Position numbers and translations under genes: made by a program
In this document: piece by piece, positions 1-9,086 of the stretch
Layout: each line of letters opens with the position of its first letter
Position numbering within the stretch: the stretch's first letter is position 1
Notes under the pieces: model-generated
What the model was told of the DNA's origin: nothing
The model's input: the letters and a program-made list of their open reading frames with translations, nothing else
Database searches by the model: none
Assembly: GCA_963922205.1 (NCBI GenBank)
Contig: CAWUHX010000038.1
Location: forward strand, 310,001-374,000
DNA from: Romanomermis culicivorax
Taxonomy: Eukaryota; Nematoda; Enoplea; Mermithida; Mermithidae
Length of the DNA: 64,000 bases
Direction: 5' to 3'

Positions 1-426
1 AGCATTAGAGAGGCGTAATTAAGAAAGCATAAAAACCGTAGCAGGAAATGACGATTGGCGGAAGAAGATGGACAGAAGCTCGACCTCCCGCAGCGCCCAG
101 GGAGTGGCCAAAATCGCCGTATAAAAGAAGAAGCAAAGCGTGATTTATTCATTCTTATTCTTGTGGTTTTTCCGTTTTGACTTCCGCGCTCGCCCCGTCT
201 TTTTATACATTTGCAAGCGGCCGACTATTCGAAAGCAACTTAAACCGAGGCCCCCCGTCCCTATTTTAATTCGAAGCGCGTTTGTTGTCGACATCCAAGC
301 GACCGTCGATCCCCGTTGTTTATTGTAACCGTTCGCCCGCGCCCCGTCCCCTATTTGTCCCCGCCGTATCGACCGATTGGTTAATTGGTTAGAAGTAAAG
401 TACCTCACACAAATCTGGTCGTTACA
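1..426 (+). repeat. 5' LTR of element 1 (3' portion only)
   Basis: This is a direct repeat of 8408-8833. It ends in GTTACA, matching the ...TTACA end of the downstream copy. It contains a short GC-rich, CCCCG-rich stretch near 240-360. No TATA box can be assigned with confidence, although 'gtataaaag' at 119-127 is a candidate about 25-30 bp upstream of a plausible start site. Confidence 0.92.
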
Positions 427-450
427 TATTTTGGTGACCGTACCGTTACG
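427..450 (+). other. Candidate primer-binding site of element 1
   Basis: Directly after the LTR end, TATTT is followed by TGGTGACCGTACCG. A PBS normally begins with TGG (the complement of tRNA CCA) within a few bases of the LTR. The tRNA cannot be named by eye. Confidence 0.45.
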
Positions 451-669
451 TTAACCAGTGGAACTCCCTGCCCCCAGTTAGGTGTACTCTTATCCGGGCA
501 TTTAGAAGCATTAGATAATACCGTAGTAATCATTTCCTACAGTAAGACAGTATTCGTAGAAAGCAAACTGGAAATTCCCTCCAACGAGACATTAAGCGAT
601 ACATTTAAACAAATACAGCGTGAAGCAAAAATTGAAGCATTTAAGCAGAAATCCCATCCTAAACCAAGA

Positions 670-2346
670 ATGACCCACCAAACGCAAGATCATTTAGGAG
701 AAATCGTTAGAGAACAGATAAACGATTTGTTTTCAGAACATTTTCGTACCCTACGCACACAATTGAATCAGAATACAGTAAACCCTACCCTAATAGACGA
801 TTTAAGAACAGCAAACATTCGTAATAACATGGCAAACAATTTCTACGCGAAACCTACAGTATTCACGGGGGGCGTGACCCAACACTTTGGTGAATGGAAC
901 AAAAGATTAGAACAATTCATGGCACTCCAAGGCATGAAAGATACAGACGTACAGTTAAAGTTGGCATGTTTAGAAATTCATTTAGGAGGAGCCGCGTTAG
1001 CAAAATTCAGAAGTTTAGCAAATTCCGAAAACCCTCCCCACACATACGAGCAGTATAAAGTCGCACGACAGGCATTTTTCCCAAACAATAGAGATAATGA
1101 GCTACATCAGCAATTCTTACGCGAAAGAAAACAAAAGCGATCAGAAACAGTAACGGAATTCTTATTTGATCTAGAACATCTCGCAACCCTCGCCTACCCT
1201 AACTTTAACACAGACGCACGAGAAATGATTATAAAACCCCTCTTTGTAGAAGGCATGCAAAACGAAATCAGGGAAGCAATTAAGTATAGAAGGTTCGCAA
1301 CTCTGAAAGAAATGTCAGACGAAGCAGCTTACATTGAACAGCAAATTCTTAGAAATGAGTTAAAATCTGATGTCCTTCCCTTCATACCCCCAAAACCCGA
1401 ACCCATCTTTTCCCTCACCAAAAACACAGACCAACAGGATCTTTTGCATCAGTTAGAACAACAAGTAAAAGATTTACAGTTGCAGATCAAACAAAAACCC
1501 CAACCCCCACAACAAAGTAGCTACAACAATTTCAGTAACAACACTTACAGTAGGAATAATGCTTACAGGAACAATACCACCCCCAGGCAACCCACATGCT
1601 TCCAGTGTGGACAAATCGGACACGTAGCTCGTAATTGTAAATCAGTACGCACCTGAAAATCATGTGAAATCTGTTTCCGTAATAATCACAGTACACGTGA
1701 TTGTAAAAGTCCATGCATCCACTGCTCCCAAACAGGACATAGATCAGATAACTGCCCTTCAAAACCCTACTCCAATTTTCAATGTTTTATATGCAAGCAG
1801 AGAGGTCATACAAGCAGGTATTGCCCGAATCAGCAGAGTCGTAATATTCAAAATTGCATTGAGTACAGGCAACCCCAACCCCTCATGGACATTGACGACC
1901 CCGCATTTTACTCAAAATTACCCGCCATAACTAACAGCCCTCAGACTACTTTAGGAACTATCATGCCCAACACCCACCGCCGTAGTGACGAATACGTCCT
2001 TGATCTGGACGTACCCGATTGGTGCGCCATGTCACCACCCCCCACGCCTGAAGCCGCAAAAATCGAAAAATCGCCGCCCACCATCCCCGTAGGCTACAGG
2101 ATCCCCCGAAAGCAAGACACAACGCCGCCCACCGCCCCCGAAACCCCGTCGAAAACAGGCCGCAACTTGTTATCCCTTCTCCATGGCCTGACCCCCGAAC
2201 CCTACCAATTCCGCCCCCGCCAAACACTTCTACCGACCCCCATAAGTAAGCAAGTCCAAACCCCATCCCATAACTCAACTTCTAAAGTTTTACAGAACGT
2301 TCAGATTGCAAACCGGCCACCCCCCCAGCTCAAAATCGCAAAATGA
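670..2346 (+). CDS. gag: Gag of element 1 with in-frame TGA at 1654-1656
   Basis: This is the structural protein of the element. The first AUG in the open frame is at 670; the frame is open further upstream into the LTR but has no AUG there. A retrotransposon Gag capsid-like domain covers about 850-1350 (motifs FTGGVTQHFGEW, YEQYKVARQAFFP, LAYPNF). A Gln/Pro-rich linker and a CCHC knuckle follow at about 1594-1641 (CFQCGQIGHVARNC). An in-frame TGA comes next. The same frame then encodes three more CCHC knuckles (CEICFRNNHSTRDC, CIHCSQTGHRSDNC, CFICKQRGHTSRYC) and a Pro-rich tail with a YRIPRK motif, which ends at TGA 2344. Conserved knuckles after the TGA argue that the downstream part is, or recently was, translated. 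Alternatives are readthrough or a recent CGA-to-TGA mutation. Confidence 0.85.
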
Positions 2347-2430
2347 CAACACCAAAAACCGCCACGCCAAATCGAGCAGAGCGAAAAAACACAGTACCCC
2401 GCCGCCTCCACTAAAACACTACATTGGCCA

Positions 2431-4200
2431 TTGTATTGTATATTTTTATGTATAATAATCCCCACATCGTGTAGTGCCCAATTTCAGATGTGTGGAACTT
2501 CATTGAGCGGTCACTCAGTCAGCATACCAAAACTTGTATCATGCATGCCCCCTTCCACAGTAGACAAACCCGTACAAACATTCGGAAAAATCTATATCCC
2601 CTCCACTAAGCCCCACATTACAGACGCATACAAATGCAGTGTTCGCAAACGCAAAATTTGTACTAATACAGGATTTTTTGGATCAAAAGGTATTGTCTTC
2701 GACCAAACCGAAATGCAAAATCTAACCCCACATGTTTGTAAGGCAATCGTTATAGACAAAGAACACAACGGTCAAAAATTATACGAAACCCAACCAGGAT
2801 TTTGGTCAACAAATAACTCCCTAAGCGTAGAATACACATGGTGTTGTACAGACCATTGTACCTCGGTCACTAACGTCATCATAGAAATAGGACAAATAGC
2901 ATCTTGGAATGGAAAATCTATGACAGGTACATTAGGCGACTTAGGGTCATGCAAACCGACATCAGGTCATTGTGTCACAGCCGACGGATCCATTATCTGG
3001 AACGAAACAGCATTTGAAAACTTATGCCCCTTCGAATACAAAAATACACATCCCATAAAACTCACGCCAACCCACATGATAATAGAAGAGCTACAAGGTG
3101 CATTTTGGGTTAAAAACACACTCTTTTCAAACCCCAATTGCCCAGAAATCCAAGACAGCATTCTAACCGAACAAGGCATTATCGTACAATTAGACAAAAG
3201 CACCCCACATCATAATGCATTTTTAACCCCAAAAACCAACGAAACTCATACTACACTATACGATTTTGATGATTTTGAACCCATCAATGCAAAACTAAAC
3301 TATCTAGCAGACAAAATACAGGAATTCGAAATTCAAAATTTCAAAAATGTATGGAATGAATTATGCAGACAGGCACAGCGTCACCTTGATCTCGTATGGC
3401 AAATTTTACGTCTTGATGCAACCCTTGGAGCGCGTGCATTCCTACAGCGAACGGACATCATAGCAGAATTCACAGGAGAAGCCCTCACAGTCTGGCCCTG
3501 CAAGCAGGTAAACGCATCCAAAGTCTTCTACAACCACAAAATCAACCAAACATGCTACAAACTCTTACCCATTCTAGTAGGAACCGAACTCATGTTTTCA
3601 AATCCAGGAGGCAACAATTTGACCCCTTTCTCACAAACCGTTGACTGCCATCACATGCATGTAGCCCTTTACAAACAGAATAATACATGGGTCAGTGAAA
3701 CAGGATCCCCGCATGTCACAAATTTACCTTTAGAAATCGTCTGGAACCAAAATTTCTCCCTTTTTCATTTTAATACACCCGCCATTTTTCATGATCAACT
3801 TGCAACTATTTCAACCAACTTACTCTTTTTGAAACAATACATTTACAAAACTCACACACTCGAAAACATTGTCAAAAAACTCGTCAATTACACCGCCCAA
3901 ATGTCTCTCAATTCCGATACAGTTTACAACATGATCTCAGGCACTGGCCAAGCACTCGGAAATACACTCTCTGGCGCCGGTCAAGGCATAGAACATGTAA
4001 TAACCGGTACCACCCAAAGTCTCACGGACGGATTAAACAATTTACTCAAAGGACCCCTGCAAATCATTATCAATCTCGCCGTTATTACTGTAGTTATTGC
4101 AGGCGTCTTTTATTTGTTTCTCGTTCTTCGAAAATATTTCCCCTCTCCAAAGCATCATGCCACAAACAAACATGCATACGAAATACCATCAAACAACAGA
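2431..4200 (+). other. env: Env-like glycoprotein domain of element 1
   Basis: The domain has about 590 residues. It has an N-terminal hydrophobic stretch ending near a likely signal cleavage site (PTSCSA) and a paired-Cys block WCCTDHC. It also has a block AEFTGEALTVWPC followed by a Cys and LPI, repeated N-glycosylation sites, a Gly/Ser/Thr-rich juxtamembrane stretch, then a ~25-residue membrane anchor followed by basic residues. The same architecture and many of the same Cys are present at 28385-30245. The TGEAL...C...C...LP block is reminiscent of chuvirus-like (class III) glycoproteins; that assignment is inference and untested. No internal stop is visible. Confidence 0.8.
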
Positions 4201-7200
4201 CATTTACATGAGACCATTCCCCCATCATTCGGCCATGCTCTCTTAGAATTAGCTAATCGTCGTGGGGCACAAACGCAGCAGAAATACGTCCTTGTCGATA
4301 TTGATACCCCCCGAACCCCTGCAATCGAACTCATTAATCAAATTCACCAATCTGCATCAAATAAGCCACCCCAAAACGTACCTGAGAAACATACCCCTCA
4401 TATTCCAATCACACTTAACGGCAAATTAATGACAAAAGGCATGATTGACACTGGTGCAGTTTACTCACTCATTGATTCCCGAATCGCTCAAATCCTACAG
4501 TTAGACATGAAACCCCCGCTAGTCCAAGCAAAAGCAGCAAATAATCTCCCGATTCACTTTGTAGGAACCACTTTTGTCACAGTGACAGCCCAAACAATCC
4601 AGGAAACAATCATGGTCCATGTCCAAAAAGATTGCACAGCAGACATCCTTCTAGGCAAAAACTTTCTCAGTCGATTTTCGGAATACACTATCAACAATCA
4701 AAAATCACAGGTCAAATTTGGCAATGTTATACTACCTTGTGATGGCCTAGAATATAGCCCTCTTTCAACTCGTGGTAGAACTTATTTGGATGAGAAATTA
4801 GAATTACCACCCCGTACAGTAACCGAATTTACTGTCCCCTTGCCCAAATCGTACTTACAGGTCAAACAGCTTGAATTCACCCCGAAACCCAAAGAGAATC
4901 CCAAAGTCCATTTTGCAGCTTGTATCTCGGAAAATCAAAACAGTCGCATACGCATATCGGTCTTAAACACGCAAGAAACAGCTCAAACTCTTTACCCTGG
5001 AACATGCATTGGTACAGTCTCCTGTTACATCCCGAAACAAAATACTCCCGCTAACCTAACCCCTTCCACGCAGAACCAGCCAAACCGTTTTGATACATTC
5101 ACATGGTTAAAGGAAAACATCAATTTAACCTCCAGTGACCTCACAGAAGCAGAAAAAACACAACTCCTACGCGCCCTATCGAAGTACCCTACATTATATG
5201 CTAAATCCAAAATGGATGTAGGTAGAACCACCCTCGTTTCACATACAATTGACACCAATGGCTCCCAACCCGTACGTAGACAACTTTATCGGACTTCCCC
5301 AAAAGAAAAGCAAATCATACAAGCAGAAGTTGAGCAACTCGCAGCAGCAGGTGTCATAAGCCAAAGCAATTCCCCATGGTGTACCAACACAGTTTTAGTC
5401 CCCAAAAAAGATGGAGGCCATCGTTTATGCATTGATTTTAGAGGCCTCAACAAAGTCACAAAAAAAGATACCTACCCATTGCCCCGTATCGACGAAATTC
5501 TAGACACCTTACGTGGAATGAAATATTTTACGTCCCTTGACCAATCCAATGCATACTATTCCATTCCCATAGCACAAGCAGACAGAGAAAAAACGGCCTT
5601 TAATTGCTCAGCTGGCCAGTATCAATTCAATTACCTCCCCTTTGGACTCACCAATGCCCCAGCCACCTTCCAAAGGTTAATGGATGTTATTCTTTCGGGT
5701 CTGCAATGGAACACATGCCTTGTGTATCTCGACGATGTTTTGGTATTCGCAGACTCCCATGCCCAAATGCTGGAACGTTTAGACACTATTCTTGCCCGAT
5801 TCTCACAAGCAGGCCTTAAGCTAAACATACAAAAATGCAAATTCTGCCAGCCCCAAGTCCAATACTTAGGCCACGTCATTTCTCAGCAAGGCATTTCACC
5901 AGATCCCCATAAGGTACAGGCCATTTATGACATACCCACACCCAAAAGCTCAAAAGAAGTTAAGTCATTCCTTGGCCTACCCTCATATTATCGCAGATTC
6001 ATCCCAAATTGCTCCCAAGTTTCAAGCCCACTCACATCACTACTCAAAAAGAATTCCGAATTTTCCTGGGGCCCTGAACAGCAAAATGCATTCACTAAGC
6101 TAAAAGAATTACTCATCCATGCCCCAATACTACAGCATCCCGATTTCACAAAACCGTTTATTCTGCAAACTGATGCCTCAAAACTCGGAATCGGCGCCAT
6201 TCTCAGTCAGCTAGATAGTAAAGGTCAGGATCGCCCCATTGCTTTTGGAAGCCGCACATTGAAACCCGCAGAACGCAACTACCCGATCACTGAGCTGGAA
6301 ACCCTTGCAGTAGTCGAATTTGTCAAGTATTTCCGCCCTTATCTTTTCCAGCAACATGTTATTGTACACACTGACCACACAGCAGTTCAGGCAGTCTTAC
6401 AAAAGGAAAACCCGTCCCCTCGCATTGCCCGTTGGGGATTAGCCCTCTCCGGTATTCAACTCGACATTCGACCTAAGAAAGGCACTGCTAACCGCAACGC
6501 AGATGCAGTTTCCCGATTCCCCTCACAGACAGCAAAACAATCCTTTGATATTGAGCAATTAGAAACCCGCCCCGAAATATCAACTATCAATTCAGTTTTG
6601 GAAGCCGAAGCAACTGAACAAGAGGAGCAACAGAAAAATTTTGCCGAACTCCAACGCACTGATCCAACTGTCAAAAGCATATTAGCAAAAATCGCCCAAA
6701 AACACCCCCTCACTCTGATCAAATTCGCAGTGCATCAAAACATTCTCTTCCGTATAGTCGACAAACAGGCAAAACTATACATTCCCAAGTCCCAAGTCCA
6801 GCATCTCATCGCCTCACATCATGACAGCAAATTCACAGGTCATTTTGCGGCCCGGAAAACTTTACACTTGCTCAGACAGAAATATTTTTGGCCCCAAATG
6901 AGCCGTGATATCAAACGTTACTGCAAAACTTGCCACCCATGCCAGACACAGAAAGCTCTTAGACACAAAGTGCATGCAAACTTGGTACCAATTCAGCGGA
7001 CTGGCCCCTTTGATAGAGTCGGTGTTGATTGCATGGGACCGTTACCCCTCACTGAAGACGGCAACCGATTCATTGTCGTTTTCATCGATTATTTTACAAA
7101 GTATGTAGAGGCATTCCCGACCCCTGACATCACTGCAGCTACTATTGCCAAGCTATTCGTAACCAAAATTGTTTGTCATCATGGGTCCCCAAAAATCATC

Positions 7201-7899
7201 CATTGTGACCGTGGCACCGATTTCGTATCCGATCTTTTCTCACGGATCACCAGTTTATGCAATACTCAGAAAATTCATACCACCCCATACCATCCCATTG
7301 CCAATGGGGAAGTTGAGCGTTGCAACCAAACCTTAGCCACCCGTATCCGCATGTACATCAATTCAAATCACACTGATTGGGATACTTATCTCCCATATGC
7401 TGTTTTTTCGATCAATATTCATAAAAATGATAGCACATCATACCCCCCATTTGAATTACTCCACGGTAGGCAAGCTAATCTGCCGTCAGATGCAGCCTTA
7501 AACTTTTTCCCCACGTCCTACATGGTTGATTTAGATGATTACGCCCTTCATGTAAAATCGCATTTCACAGAAGCACTCTCAACCGTGCAGAAAAGTTTGC
7601 AAAAAGCCCAAGCCCACTATACCCATCAGTATAACAAGCATGCTCAGAACATACATTACAAGGCAGGTGATCTTATTCTCTACAAAAATCATTCGTGTAA
7701 ACAAGGGCTGACTCCCAAATTTCTCCCTCGCCAGAACGGGCCCTATACAGTTACAAATTTCATGTACCCCAACGTTACACTTAAACACCCCCATAAGAAT
7801 ATTACATTTACGGTGCATGTAAACGAGACAACCCCTTTCTACCCTCAAACAGCAACTATCGAATCTACCCCCACCCCTCCCCAACCTGGAAAGCCTTGA
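2431..7899 (+). CDS. pol: Env-Pol fusion polyprotein: glycoprotein, protease, RT, RNase H, integrase
   Basis: This is one uninterrupted 1822-codon frame (2431-7899). A hydrophobic signal-like start is followed by a Cys-rich ectodomain with several N-x-S/T sites, and a transmembrane segment near residues 542-567. A retropepsin follows (DTGA near residue 673, with later ILLGKNFLSRF). RT has YLDD near residue 1098, and RNase H has TDAS and TDHT. Integrase has an HHCC finger (about 6820-6960) and catalytic blocks DCMG, CDRGTD and NGEVER. The frame continues upstream to the gag stop TGA at 2344, and no in-frame AUG precedes the signal-like segment. It could therefore be made by readthrough from gag, by a non-AUG start (TTG at 2431) or from a spliced RNA. 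A fused membrane glycoprotein would place the enzymes on the cytosolic side of the anchor. Confidence 0.9.
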   Translation: MYCIFLCIIIPTSCSAQFQMCGTSLSGHSVSIPKLVSCMPPSTVDKPVQTFGKIYIPSTKPHITDAYKCSVRKRKICTNTGFFGSKGIVFDQTEMQNLTPHVCKAIVIDKEHNGQKLYETQPGFWSTNNSLSVEYTWCCTDHCTSVTNVIIEIGQIASWNGKSMTGTLGDLGSCKPTSGHCVTADGSIIWNETAFENLCPFEYKNTHPIKLTPTHMIIEELQGAFWVKNTLFSNPNCPEIQDSILTEQGIIVQLDKSTPHHNAFLTPKTNETHTTLYDFDDFEPINAKLNYLADKIQEFEIQNFKNVWNELCRQAQRHLDLVWQILRLDATLGARAFLQRTDIIAEFTGEALTVWPCKQVNASKVFYNHKINQTCYKLLPILVGTELMFSNPGGNNLTPFSQTVDCHHMHVALYKQNNTWVSETGSPHVTNLPLEIVWNQNFSLFHFNTPAIFHDQLATISTNLLFLKQYIYKTHTLENIVKKLVNYTAQMSLNSDTVYNMISGTGQALGNTLSGAGQGIEHVITGTTQSLTDGLNNLLKGPLQIIINLAVITVVIAGVFYLFLVLRKYFPSPKHHATNKHAYEIPSNNRHLHETIPPSFGHALLELANRRGAQTQQKYVLVDIDTPRTPAIELINQIHQSASNKPPQNVPEKHTPHIPITLNGKLMTKGMIDTGAVYSLIDSRIAQILQLDMKPPLVQAKAANNLPIHFVGTTFVTVTAQTIQETIMVHVQKDCTADILLGKNFLSRFSEYTINNQKSQVKFGNVILPCDGLEYSPLSTRGRTYLDEKLELPPRTVTEFTVPLPKSYLQVKQLEFTPKPKENPKVHFAACISENQNSRIRISVLNTQETAQTLYPGTCIGTVSCYIPKQNTPANLTPSTQNQPNRFDTFTWLKENINLTSSDLTEAEKTQLLRALSKYPTLYAKSKMDVGRTTLVSHTIDTNGSQPVRRQLYRTSPKEKQIIQAEVEQLAAAGVISQSNSPWCTNTVLVPKKDGGHRLCIDFRGLNKVTKKDTYPLPRIDEILDTLRGMKYFTSLDQSNAYYSIPIAQADREKTAFNCSAGQYQFNYLPFGLTNAPATFQRLMDVILSGLQWNTCLVYLDDVLVFADSHAQMLERLDTILARFSQAGLKLNIQKCKFCQPQVQYLGHVISQQGISPDPHKVQAIYDIPTPKSSKEVKSFLGLPSYYRRFIPNCSQVSSPLTSLLKKNSEFSWGPEQQNAFTKLKELLIHAPILQHPDFTKPFILQTDASKLGIGAILSQLDSKGQDRPIAFGSRTLKPAERNYPITELETLAVVEFVKYFRPYLFQQHVIVHTDHTAVQAVLQKENPSPRIARWGLALSGIQLDIRPKKGTANRNADAVSRFPSQTAKQSFDIEQLETRPEISTINSVLEAEATEQEEQQKNFAELQRTDPTVKSILAKIAQKHPLTLIKFAVHQNILFRIVDKQAKLYIPKSQVQHLIASHHDSKFTGHFAARKTLHLLRQKYFWPQMSRDIKRYCKTCHPCQTQKALRHKVHANLVPIQRTGPFDRVGVDCMGPLPLTEDGNRFIVVFIDYFTKYVEAFPTPDITAATIAKLFVTKIVCHHGSPKIIHCDRGTDFVSDLFSRITSLCNTQKIHTTPYHPIANGEVERCNQTLATRIRMYINSNHTDWDTYLPYAVFSINIHKNDSTSYPPFELLHGRQANLPSDAALNFFPTSYMVDLDDYALHVKSHFTEALSTVQKSLQKAQAHYTHQYNKHAQNIHYKAGDLILYKNHSCKQGLTPKFLPRQNGPYTVTNFMYPNVTLKHPHKNITFTVHVNETTPFYPQTATIESTPTPPQPGKP
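4420..7899 (+). other. Pol core of element 1 (PR-RT-RH-IN)
   Basis: Catalytic residues of all four enzymes appear intact: DTG in the protease (4447-4455), YLDD in RT near 5723, RNase H Asp/Glu blocks at 6171-6400, and integrase D, D and E at about 7026, 7207 and 7312. The order is that of Ty3/gypsy elements. I see no chromodomain after integrase. A short tail follows the integrase C-terminal GPYTV-like SH3 block. Confidence 0.92.
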
Positions 7900-7930
7900 A
7901 CGAGGACGTTCAACTCCGGAAGGAGGGAAA
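7900..7930 (+). other. ACGAGGACG box and polypurine tract of element 1
   Basis: ACGAGGACG lies at 7900-7908 and the purine run GGAAGGAGGGAAA at 7918-7930 abuts the 3' LTR, as expected for the plus-strand primer. The same ACGAGGACG box occurs twice upstream of the 3' LTR of element 2. Confidence 0.75.
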
Positions 7931-8833
7931 TGTAACGTACCTGCTAAAGCAGTACTGTAAATATGTAGCATACTGTATGTAATAGACATTTATTAGATAT
8001 TATTTTATTTTTCACATTTTATCGTCTCAAGGATGTCTGGGATTCACACCCAAACATTCCTACAAAATTACGTGAAGTACTTTATTTTGATCCGTTCACA
8101 CCCCGGTAGCCCAATTAAGATGCCCCAATTAATTTGCACAAACGGCAGCTGTTCCCCTAGAACCTACACTAAACTACACATTCCACAGCTACCGTAATCC
8201 CCCGTAAAAATCGTAAACAACACCTGCACACAGTAAAATATGTAGAAGCCCCGCCGTACAGTAGTCTCAAGTGTAACAGTAGCGGCAGCCCCACAAAACG
8301 TGTGTATACAGAGAAACCGATACAGGAAGCATGCACAGAAGCACGAAGGTGTGGCCAAGCCCACCGTGGAAAGCAAGCAAAGCACAGAAAGCATACAGTA
8401 CCAGAAAAGCATTAGAGAGGCGTAATTAAGAAAGCATAAAAACCGTAGCAGGAAACGACGATTGGCGGAAGAAGATGGACAGAAGCTCGACCTCCCGCAG
8501 CGCCCAGGGAGTGGCCAAAATCGCCGTATAAAAGAAGAAGCAAAGCGTGATTTATTCATTCTTATTCTTGTGGTTTTTCCGTTTTGACTTCAGTGCTCGC
8601 CCCGTCTTTTTATACATTTGCAAGCGGCCGACTATTCGAAAGCAACTTAAACCGAGGCCCCCCGTCCGTATTTTAATTCGAAGCGCGTTTGTTGTCGACG
8701 TTCAAGCGACCGTCAATCCCCGTTGTTTATTGTAACCGTTCGCCCGCGCCCCGTCCCCTATTTGTCCCCGCCGTATCGACCGATTGGTTAATTGGTTAGA
8801 AGTAAAGTACCTCACACAAATCTGGTCGTTACA
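7931..8833 (+). repeat. 3' LTR of element 1 (903 bp, TG...CA)
   Basis: It starts TGTAACGTACC and ends CGTTACA. Its last 426 bp duplicate 1-426. A diverged relative is the solo LTR at 18381-19271. Confidence 0.93.
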
Positions 8834-9086
8834 AACATGTGCGATAAGTTTTTTTTTATTCGAAAGAACAACATTCACAAAAAAAGATGATAACATACGT
8901 TTTCTTAAGGGAGGCGAGTCTAATTACTATTTGTTTTTTGCCTGTATTTCCTTGCGTGGAGAAAAGAGTAAGATTTGAGTTAAAAACAAATTTGTACGTA
9001 CCCGTATTTTAGCGGAAAAACAATTCATTCACCATTTCGGACACATTTTTCATATTTTTGTCATGTTGCATAATATTCACTTCACA
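8834..9086. other. Flank between element 1 and LINE
   Basis: This AT-rich stretch has no coding signal. It may be 3' UTR of the adjacent minus-strand LINE or the old insertion site of element 1. Confidence 0.4.

Larger units (their letters stand above)
1..8833 (+). mobile_element. Ty3/gypsy-like LTR element 1, gag-env-pol order, 5' end cut by window
   Basis: The last 426 bp of the 5' LTR (1-426) match 8408-8833 of the 3' LTR with about seven mismatches seen by eye, so the insertion is fairly recent. Between them lie gag (670-2346), a glycoprotein domain and pol (2431-7899). RT, RNase H and integrase in that order identify a Ty3/gypsy-type element. The odd point is the membrane glycoprotein upstream of the protease. 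The left target-site duplication is outside the window, so insertion-site integrity cannot be checked. All three coding blocks lie in one reading frame, interrupted only by TGA at 1654 and 2344. Confidence 0.93.

Noticed and set aside
2482-2490. Splice acceptor tttcag|ATG as the real env start of element 1
   Set aside because: It would remove the signal-like segment, leaving an ectodomain that could not enter the secretory path; kept only as a remark.
1-8833. Possibility that TGA is a sense codon in this organism
   Set aside because: The beta-TrCP gene uses TGG for all its Trp and contains no internal TGA, and most TGA elsewhere end frames normally. Local readthrough or mutation is more likely.
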